A stretch of 6,603 bases of DNA from CAZIRO01 sp964541595 (GTDB taxonomy: Bacteria; Acidobacteriota; HRBIN11): positions 1 to 6,603 of the forward strand of contig CAZIRO010000153.1 of the NCBI GenBank assembly GCA_964541595.1, in the 5' to 3' direction. Below the pieces are notes generated by a model, which saw only the letters and a program-made list of their open reading frames with translations, had not been told where the DNA came from and ran no database searches. Below are positions 1 to 5,245 of this stretch, piece by piece. Each line of letters begins with the position of its first letter. Position 1 is the first letter of the stretch. A program made the translations under genes and the position numbers.

Positions 1-2
1 AC

Positions 3-1091
3 GACCAGATTCAGGGTGGCTGGATACCGCTGGGGGTGCAGGTCACGCCGTTGCAGGTCACCCGTGCGTTGAACGAGGAGGTGGTGCTGCAGGTACGGAC
101 GGTTCGGGGGCTGTATGCCGAGCCGGATGTGGACGTGCAGGTGGAGGTGGAACGCGGACCGCACGCCGGTCAGTTCTGGACGGGCACCACCGATGCCGAG
201 GGCCGATTTGAGGTGCGGTATCGGGGCAGGCGTGAGGGCATCGACCGGGTGGTGGTGCGGGCAGGGCCGGTGGAGGAACCGCTGCAGGCGGTGGCGTATG
301 TGACGTGGCGCGGGGGACCGGACCTGGCGCTGGGGTATGTGATTCCCAAACGCGTGCGTCTGCCCCTGCCGGGGGGTCGTCTGCTGGTCGAAGAGATGAC
401 GGTCAATATTGGCAACCGGGCAGTCGGTGCGAGTCGCACGTGGTATTATCTGTCGGTTGATGCGCAGCGCGATGCCACGGATGTGCTTATCGGGGAGCGG
501 TCGGTGCCGCCGCTGGATGTGAATGCACGGGACCGGACGCGTGTGGTGCTGACTCTGCCCGATGACCTGGCAGCGGGCGATTATCATGTGATCGCCTGCG
601 CGGACGGTCCGGATGAGGTGGCGGAGCTGGACGAGACGAACAACTGCCAGCCGCTGATTCTAGTGGTGATGCCGGTGATGGCGGTACCGCCGAACCAGCC
701 ACCGGTGTGCACGCAGGCGCAGGCCGAGCCGGCGGAGTTGTGGCCACCGAACCACACCCTGCGGGACGTGCAGGTTGTGGGCGTGGACGACCCGGACGGG
801 GACCCGGTGACGGTAACCGTCACGGCCGTGGAGGCTGACGAGCCGGTGGACGTACGGGGCGAGGGAGACGGCCACACGTGTCCGGACGCTACGATGGCAC
901 CGCTGCGGGTGCGCGCCGAACGGCAGGGTGCGGGCAACGGTCGGGTGTATCACATTCGGTTTCGGGCTGAGGACGGCCGTGGGGGCGTGTGTGAAGGGGT
1001 GGTGACGGTGTGTGTGCCGCACGACCGGGGACAGGGTGCGACGTGTGTGGACGACGGGCCGCAACACGACGTCACCACCTGCCCACCGTGA
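3..1091 (+). CDS. Secreted multi-domain Ig-like/CARDB protein, 3' part (5' end outside window)
   Basis: The frame is open to the left edge with no stop, so the GTG at 36 is an internal valine and not a start; the gene begins upstream. Three extracellular-type beta modules can be seen. The first, about nt 45-310, resembles a bacterial Ig-like domain (a 'TTDAEGRFEVRYRG' stretch like the 'T-D-x-x-G' turn of such repeats). The second, about nt 315-670, is CARDB-like, with 'PDLALGYV' at its start and the closing signature 'ELDETNNC'. The third, about nt 700-1045, carries 'ELWPPNHTL' followed by 'DDPDGDPV', a motif known from C-terminal modules of secreted bacterial proteins. About eight cysteines are concentrated toward the C-terminus, which suggests disulfides outside the cytoplasm. 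No transmembrane anchor, LPXTG or PEP-CTERM signal is visible at the end. Function is unknown; adhesion or surface display is a guess. The coding strand is G-rich (valine mostly GTG), unlike the downstream genes. Stop TGA at 1089-1091. Confidence 0.8.
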   Translation, partial: DQIQGGWIPLGVQVTPLQVTRALNEEVVLQVRTVRGLYAEPDVDVQVEVERGPHAGQFWTGTTDAEGRFEVRYRGRREGIDRVVVRAGPVEEPLQAVAYVTWRGGPDLALGYVIPKRVRLPLPGGRLLVEEMTVNIGNRAVGASRTWYYLSVDAQRDATDVLIGERSVPPLDVNARDRTRVVLTLPDDLAAGDYHVIACADGPDEVAELDETNNCQPLILVVMPVMAVPPNQPPVCTQAQAEPAELWPPNHTLRDVQVVGVDDPDGDPVTVTVTAVEADEPVDVRGEGDGHTCPDATMAPLRVRAERQGAGNGRVYHIRFRAEDGRGGVCEGVVTVCVPHDRGQGATCVDDGPQHDVTTCPP

Positions 1092-1208
1092 GGGCCATGC
1101 CCCGCTGAGAACCGATTGATGAACCTGAAGGCATTCTCACCCGGATTGGCTCCCTCTCGTGCATGCCGATTTCCTTCTCCTGTTCTGCTCCTCCGGAATT
1201 GATGATCG
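1092..1208. other. Intergenic stretch with no recognisable gene or clear terminator
   Basis: No credible coding sequence is seen here. A weak 4-bp hairpin (GGGC-CAT-GCCC, 1092-1102) lies right after the stop codon of the upstream gene. TGAGAA (1106-1111) is complementary to TTCTCA (1134-1139) across a 22-nt loop. Neither is followed by a T-run, so neither is a convincing intrinsic terminator. Confidence 0.5.
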
Positions 1209-1444
1209 GATCTCAGTCTGATCTGAGATCAGGACAGCAAATGGGACAGGGGGTGTTCCCGGTGGACCACGTGATATACGGTTGTCCAGGATGCGCGGAC
1301 ACCCGCCACCTGGGACCTGAGACCCGACCCCTGAGACCTGACCCCTGGGACCCGATGCCCGCCACCCGAGACCCGAGACCGGTGGCCACCGGCACACCTG
1401 TGGATCCGGTGGTTCCCCTGTCCCATCTCCTGTCTCGATCTCAG
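1209..1444. mobile_element. Small inverted-repeat-bounded element (MITE-like, non-coding)
   Basis: The left arm at 1223-1252 (starts CTGAGATC, ends ATGGGACAGGGG) is the reverse complement of 1415-1444 at 26 of 30 positions by eye. The octamer GATCTCAG occurs at 1209-1216 and again at 1437-1444. Its complement CTGAGATC at 1223-1230 forms an 8-bp hairpin with the first copy, so the left boundary is ambiguous. The interior, about 160 bp, has no plausible ORF. It contains a heptad array and a perfect palindrome GGTGGCCACC (1381-1390). An imperfect relative of that palindrome, CCGGTGGACCAC, lies near 1259-1270. The size, inverted ends and lack of coding capacity suggest a non-autonomous mobile element or dispersed repeat. 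A simple large hairpin or a locus-specific structured region remains possible because no second copy is available for comparison. Confidence 0.5.
1297..1380. repeat. Array of twelve degenerate 7-bp units (STRR-like heptads)
   Basis: Read in steps of seven from 1297, the sequence splits without any slip into twelve units that all end in CC. Approximate consensus on the + strand is YGAGACC. Exact duplicates: CGAGACC at 1367 and 1374, TGAGACC at 1318 and 1332, TGGGACC at 1311 and 1346, CGCCACC at 1304 and 1360. Other units (CGACCCC, TGACCCC, CGATGCC, GGACACC) differ at two or three internal positions. Phase is kept while the content drifts, as in the short tandemly repeated repetitive (STRR) heptamers described in cyanobacteria. 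The array lies wholly inside the inverted-repeat element. Confidence 0.8.
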
Positions 1445-1455
1445 AATTCCCCACC

Positions 1456-1484
1456 TTGACACCCCATCCCCAGTTCCATATAAT
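1456..1484 (+). promoter_or_regulatory. Perfect-consensus sigma70-type promoter of the GntR-family gene
   Basis: TTGACA at 1456-1461 and TATAAT at 1479-1484 are exact -35 and -10 consensus hexamers separated by exactly 17 bp. Transcription would start near 1491, leaving a leader of about 40 nt. The -35 box begins 11 nt after the end of the right inverted-repeat arm at 1444. A consensus promoter is expected to be strong unless repressed, which fits the dyad lying at the predicted start site. Confidence 0.85.
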
Positions 1485-1486
1485 AT

Positions 1487-1505
1487 ATCATGTGTTCTGC
1501 ATGAT
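1487..1505. promoter_or_regulatory. Candidate operator dyad at the gntR transcription start
   Basis: ATCATG (1487-1492) and CATGAT (1500-1505) form a perfect 6-bp inverted repeat with a 7-bp spacer, centred a few bases after the predicted start site. GntR-family proteins bind as dimers to short dyads and often repress their own genes, so autoregulation is a reasonable inference. The sequence does not match an operator I can name. Confidence 0.5.
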
Positions 1506-1531
1506 CGATAATATGATCTTCGGAGGTCGTC

Positions 1532-2164
1532 GTGATCGCCTACCGGACCCTTGCCGAAAAGATCGCCCATATCGTTGAACAGTGGATATGGGAAGAACAG
1601 CTGCACCCCGGTCAGCCCATTCGAGAACGTGAAATCGCTCAGCAACTCCAGGTGTCCCAAACACCCGTGCGCGAGGCGTTTCGTATCCTGGAAGCCCGAG
1701 GGTTGCTCGTCCATGCCCCCCATAAGGGCACAACGGTGGTCAACCTGACCGAAAACGATATCCGACAGATCCTCGCCGTCCGCTTCCCCCTGGAAGTCCT
1801 CGCCCTGCAACTCGCCCGTGAACACCGAACACCCACCGACTGCACACAACTTGAACGGCTGTTTCAACGTCTGGTCGAAGCGAGTCAGAACGACGATTTG
1901 TCCGCATACCATGAAGCGCACATGGCATTTCACCAGTGCATCTGGCATCTCAGCCGGAATCGCTTTCTGGCAGACACGTTAATCCGGCTGAATGCACCCC
2001 TCTGGGCTTTCTACCGGAAACGATTACGTCAGGGACACCGCCGCCCCCTCCACGGCAAAATCGAGAAACACCAGCAGGTTCTGGACTTTGTGCTCGGAAG
2101 GTGCCCTCCCGAATGGACTGCCGAGGCCGTCATGCAGGCGCACTTTCGGGATGTCCACAGTTAA
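1532..2164 (+). CDS. GntR/FadR-subfamily transcription regulator (FCD domain)
   Basis: A cytoplasmic DNA-binding regulator of 210 aa, normal for the family. The N-terminal winged helix spans about residues 5-70. It shows 'IREREIAQQLQVSQTPVREAFRILEARGLL' organisation, with the recognition helix in 'SQTPVREAFRIL' (42-53) and the wing glycine in 'KGTTVV' (65-70). The rest is an all-helical FCD effector domain. Three of its four usual metal or effector ligands are visible: His134 (in 'AFH'), His180 ('EKH') and His204 ('AHF'). The fourth, usually Asp four residues before the first His, is His130 here. The GTG start is chosen because GGAGG (1522-1526) lies 5 nt upstream. A consensus promoter and dyad precede the gene. 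FCD regulators typically sense small organic acids or similar metabolites and control adjacent catabolic or uptake genes; the effector cannot be deduced. A hairpin overlaps the stop codon. The next gene starts 78 nt downstream. Confidence 0.93.
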   Translation: MIAYRTLAEKIAHIVEQWIWEEQLHPGQPIREREIAQQLQVSQTPVREAFRILEARGLLVHAPHKGTTVVNLTENDIRQILAVRFPLEVLALQLAREHRTPTDCTQLERLFQRLVEASQNDDLSAYHEAHMAFHQCIWHLSRNRFLADTLIRLNAPLWAFYRKRLRQGHRRPLHGKIEKHQQVLDFVLGRCPPEWTAEAVMQAHFRDVHS

Positions 2165-2183
2165 GGACACGACATCCCGAAAG
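2143..2183 (+). promoter_or_regulatory. 13-bp perfect inverted repeat across the gntR stop codon
   Basis: CTTTCGGGATGTC (2143-2155) is the exact reverse complement of GACATCCCGAAAG (2171-2183). The 15-nt loop contains the TAA stop codon at 2162-2164. No T-run follows, so it is not a classical intrinsic terminator. It may be an mRNA processing or stability hairpin, a partial attenuator, or a protein-binding dyad between the regulator and the next gene. Confidence 0.6.
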
Positions 2184-2242
2184 GAATCCCGGATAAGGGG
2201 GCACCCCATGATGTCCGATACCCTTCCCGGTGGAGGTCCTTC

Positions 2243-4729
2243 ATGTACCGTACTCTGCAAATCGTTTCCCCCAAAGCGTGGTGGCTGCTCTGTATGGTTC
2301 TATGGAGTTCTGCCGCTCATGCCCGCACTGCGTTCATCGTCGCCGCACCCGATATGGGATTTTGGGGAAACGAACAGATCCGTGCTGTTTACCGGGCCTA
2401 TGCGGAGACCTTCCCGTTGTCCCGGCTCGTCCTGCTGACCCGCACGCGCAGCCGAGAACGATTTGCTGAGGCCGTACGGGACCTGCAACAAGCCGGCGCG
2501 GATCGCATCGTGGTGCTCCCGCTCATCCTGTCCAGCGGTGAAGAGACCTACCAGCGGTTACAGACGGCCATTACCGGCCTTCCCGTGCACGTTGCTCACC
2601 ATCCATGGGAAGACTACCTGTTCAGCGAAATTCTGCGCGACTTTATCCTCCGAAGCGGCGATCAGAACCCCGAAAAGGAAGTCCTGATTCTCCTCGGATG
2701 GGGGGCGGTGGACGACGCGACGGCGGATCAGATACGCACGGACCTGCAGCGGTATGTTGCATGGTTGTGCGATTGGGCCCGTCGCTTCCGCTCCGTGCAT
2801 ACCCTGGTCCTCCCCGCGCATCCCACCGACGCGTCCATTCGTAAAGTCCGACGGGAAATCGAACGGGCGGCACAGGCGGGATCCCGAGCGATCGTCGTTC
2901 CTTTTTTCTTCGGTCGAGCCTTCGATCACATGATGTCCACGCGTAACCTGCTACGGACCCGGATTCTGCGGGGACTGCGGAATGTCGTCATGTCGGAAGA
3001 CTTCCTGCTGAACCATCCGAATCTGCTGTACTGGCTGTACCGCGAGAGTTATCGGCATCTCCCTCTGCGGACCCAGGACGTGGGGGTCGTATTCATGCCG
3101 CACGGGGCCGATGCCGACTGGAATGATGAAATCCGCCGCACCCTCCGCCCCATTGAATCCGAATTCAAAGTCGAATACGCCATGAGCATGGCCGATGCCG
3201 CACTCGTCCAGCGGGCAGTGGATCGACTGACGAAACGGGGAGTTCGCTACATCATCATTTTGCGGATTTTCTCTCTCGAAGAGAGTTTTCGCAAAGACGT
3301 CGAATACATGATCGGGCGACAACGGTGTACCCGACCCATGCCCGGTCAGGCGCTATTCCGCATCCGGACACCGGCGATACTCGATACCGTCGGCGGCATA
3401 GAGGACGATCCGCTATACGGGCTTGCGCTGGTCGACCAGGTCCGCACGCATCTTGAACGGATACAGGATCCCGGACTGCTGCTGGTCGCCCACGGTTCGG
3501 GAGACGACGCACGCAACGCACATTGGAAACAGGTCCTGGCATCGCTTGCCGAACAGGTGCAGGTCTTCGGGGGCTGGCGATTCTCCTCCGTCCACGTCGA
3601 TACCTGGCGGGAAGACTGGCCGGACAAGCGTTCCCGGGCTGTCGAGCGCATTCGTCGCTGGCTCACGTCCGCACAACATCCGGTCATTCTGCTGGAAGAA
3701 CGGGTGAACGGACCCGGACGTGCAAAAGAGTTTCTCCCCGACTTGAACTTCACCCATCTGGACGAGGGGTTTGCACCGCATCCGCACCTGGCGCTATGGG
3801 CGAAAAAGATGATCCTTCGCGCACTCCATGCCGCGTTAGAACGGAGGAACCGGGCGACCCGGGCACGGTCTGTTGCGCATGTGCAGGATATGAACGTGCA
3901 AGCAACCGTGCAGCATCTCGACTGCACGCCCGTTCGGTTTCCCGGATTCACAGCGCATGTGATCTTTCGCGATGCAGAACAGACCGCATCGGCTCAACTC
4001 ACGGTCGCCCCGGATGGAACGATCACCTGGCGGGGACGTTTGCCGGACTTTGCGATTCAACGGGTTCAGGCGACACTGCGCCTGCGCGCGTTCGCCCCCT
4101 GCTTGAAAACCGCTCTACCCCGCACTGGCTCCACCGGGGTCATCGGCACCATGCTGCTCGTTCCCGGATTCGGAGATCTCGCGGAAATTCCTCTGGAAAT
4201 GGTGTGCCGCATCGAGGTTGTTCCCGGACCCCTGTCCACACAATACGGCAGTGACGCCATCGGCGGTGTGATCAACGTCATTACGTGTGACGCACCGGAG
4301 GTCGCCGATCGGCAAACTCACGTACAGGGGCGTTTCAGGGGAATCGGCGGAACGTATCAAACCTGGACCGGAGAAAGTCGTGTCAGCATTGCACGCCGGA
4401 CCTGGGATGTACTCGTCGCCGCCGGCCGGCGAAAGACGGACGGGCCGGAATCCCGTTTCCCGTATCGCGCCACGAGTTTGTTTGCGAAAACGCGGTACCG
4501 ATCCTCCCTGGGAGCCTGGACCCTGCAGGCGAGTTTCTACGACGAAACAATGACCGCGTCGACTCGAACCAAGGGTGGATACCAGTTGCGATGGTCCGCA
4601 AACCCAACATCCTGGGAAGACGAGATCGCACTGCAGGCCAACGTCCGGCTGGCCACTCACCACACCCTGCTCCTGGGCGCCGGCTGGCGCAGAGAGCGCA
4701 TTGACAGCAACACGCGGTCTGGCCGTTGA
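2243..4729 (+). CDS. Signal-peptide protein with four CbiX-like modules fused to a partial TonB-dependent receptor; frame broken at 3' end
   Basis: ATG at 2243 has GGAGG 6 nt upstream. It opens a signal peptide (hydrophobic stretch about 12-24, cleavage after 'AHA' near residue 27), so the product is exported. Residues 28-535 look like four consecutive CbiX/sirohydrochlorin-chelatase-type modules (about 28-140, 145-270, 278-365 and 410-530). That is twice the two repeats of a full-length class II chelatase. Modules 3 and 4 keep the 'HG' of the active site (His287 in 'FMPHGAD', His417 in 'LLVAHGSG'). Modules 1 and 2 have 'AAPD' and 'LGWG' instead. Module 2 has His229 where the second chelatase His would fall. 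Residues 545-618 form a beta-rich segment of unknown type. From about 635 the sequence becomes the second half of a TonB-dependent receptor plug ('DLAEIPLEMVCRIEVV', 'GPLSTQYGSDAIGGVINVIT' at 662-681) and early barrel strands to residue 828. The first half of the plug and a TonB box are not recognisable. The receptor continues in another frame after about 4710. An intact ancestor would suit metal or tetrapyrrole uptake; this copy probably does not make a working receptor. Confidence 0.75.
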   Translation: MYRTLQIVSPKAWWLLCMVLWSSAAHARTAFIVAAPDMGFWGNEQIRAVYRAYAETFPLSRLVLLTRTRSRERFAEAVRDLQQAGADRIVVLPLILSSGEETYQRLQTAITGLPVHVAHHPWEDYLFSEILRDFILRSGDQNPEKEVLILLGWGAVDDATADQIRTDLQRYVAWLCDWARRFRSVHTLVLPAHPTDASIRKVRREIERAAQAGSRAIVVPFFFGRAFDHMMSTRNLLRTRILRGLRNVVMSEDFLLNHPNLLYWLYRESYRHLPLRTQDVGVVFMPHGADADWNDEIRRTLRPIESEFKVEYAMSMADAALVQRAVDRLTKRGVRYIIILRIFSLEESFRKDVEYMIGRQRCTRPMPGQALFRIRTPAILDTVGGIEDDPLYGLALVDQVRTHLERIQDPGLLLVAHGSGDDARNAHWKQVLASLAEQVQVFGGWRFSSVHVDTWREDWPDKRSRAVERIRRWLTSAQHPVILLEERVNGPGRAKEFLPDLNFTHLDEGFAPHPHLALWAKKMILRALHAALERRNRATRARSVAHVQDMNVQATVQHLDCTPVRFPGFTAHVIFRDAEQTASAQLTVAPDGTITWRGRLPDFAIQRVQATLRLRAFAPCLKTALPRTGSTGVIGTMLLVPGFGDLAEIPLEMVCRIEVVPGPLSTQYGSDAIGGVINVITCDAPEVADRQTHVQGRFRGIGGTYQTWTGESRVSIARRTWDVLVAAGRRKTDGPESRFPYRATSLFAKTRYRSSLGAWTLQASFYDETMTASTRTKGGYQLRWSANPTSWEDEIALQANVRLATHHTLLLGAGWRRERIDSNTRSGR

Positions 4730-5156
4730 CGGCCAATTCAATCTGGGACGCCACTGGTCATTCGGATGGGTATACACATACCTTTCCAGCCGCGATACCG
4801 AGACCGATCAGGCACTTCCGCTGCGCCCGAAGCACATGGCCACGGCATGGCTCCGCTTCCATCATGACGCTCTGGGTATTGCAATCAGTCTGGATAGCCG
4901 GTACGTGTCCAAACGAACATACACCACCCGATCACGGACCACGGCCACGCTGGACCCCTATTTCCTGATGAATCTCAGCATCCGGAAGCGCTTCCGACGC
5001 GGCGTAGCAGTCGTCGCGACCGTTCACAACATATGGAACACTGACTACCAGGCAATTCCAACCAGCGGTGAGCTCGAGCGAGTGCACATCGTTCAATCCA
5101 ATCTCCGGGATATTCACCATGCCTTCCTTTCCGGCAGGTATCGAATCCGGTGTTGA
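4707..5156 (+). pseudogene. C-terminal beta-barrel fragment of the TonB-dependent receptor, out of frame with the upstream part
   Basis: This frame is one base ahead of the preceding reading frame. It opens with 'TRGLAVDGQFNLGRHWSFGW', the typical inner-barrel 'RGLE-x-EGQ' strand of TonB-dependent receptors. It continues with 'YTYLSSRDTETDQALPLRPKH', then 'LDPYFLMNLSIRKRF', then 'ATVHNIWNTDYQAIP' (the family's usual 'VENLFDTDY'). It ends 'FLSGRYRIRC', close to the normal terminal aromatic strand. The frame is open back past 4575, but the translation before about 4707 looks like noise, so no independent start is proposed. Together with about 147 aa after the plug in the other frame, the barrel is only about 290 aa. 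Members usually have well over 400, so a large central part is missing in addition to the frameshift. Decay, internal deletion or an assembly error are all possible. Confidence 0.75.
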
Positions 5157-5189
5157 GATCCGCCGTTTCCTTCAGGGATTCGGAGTCCA

Positions 5190-5214
5190 TATAATAATGC
5201 GCACATGCATGCGC
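5190..5214 (+). promoter_or_regulatory. Candidate -10 element and dyad upstream of the hydantoinase gene
   Basis: TATAAT at 5190-5195 is an exact -10 hexamer, but the region 17 bp upstream (around 5167-5172, TTCCTT-like) is a poor -35. Just downstream, GCGCA (5199-5203) and TGCGC (5210-5214) form an inverted repeat around CATGCA, with a palindromic ATGCAT at 5205-5210. The dyad would overlap the start site, as it does for the GntR gene. The sequences differ, although both contain CATG. No terminator is seen between the receptor fragment and this site. Confidence 0.4.
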
Positions 5215-5245
5215 CCGGTCTCTTCGTACGGAACTGCGGTCCGGA

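Noticed and set aside
1092..1140. Intrinsic terminator after the first gene
   Set aside because: Only a 4-bp stem and a 6-bp stem with a 22-nt loop are present, neither followed by a T-run.
1297..1380. Heptad array as a CRISPR array
   Set aside because: The units are 7 bp, contiguous and degenerate; there are no 24-37 bp repeats separated by unique spacers, and no cas genes.
1163..1459. A 98-aa plus-strand open frame in the intergenic stretch
   Set aside because: It spans both inverted-repeat arms and the heptad array, has no ribosome site, and its 'RPLRPDPWDP' pattern arises from the repeat.
1229..1948. A 239-aa minus-strand open frame crossing the heptad array and the regulator
   Set aside because: It runs through the repeat array, the promoter and the antisense of a clear GntR-family gene. 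Its repeated peptide pattern ('SRVSGG', 'GSGLRSQ') is simply the 7-bp repeat translated.
2165..2242. Cobalamin or other riboswitch before the chelatase/receptor gene
   Set aside because: The gap is only 78 nt, too short for a cobalamin riboswitch, and no B12-box-like element was seen.
3523..4254. A 243-aa plus-strand frame inside the chelatase/receptor gene
   Set aside because: It is out of frame with clear CbiX-like and plug motifs and shows no domain of its own. I also considered it as a source of the missing plug half, but it has no plug-like sequence.
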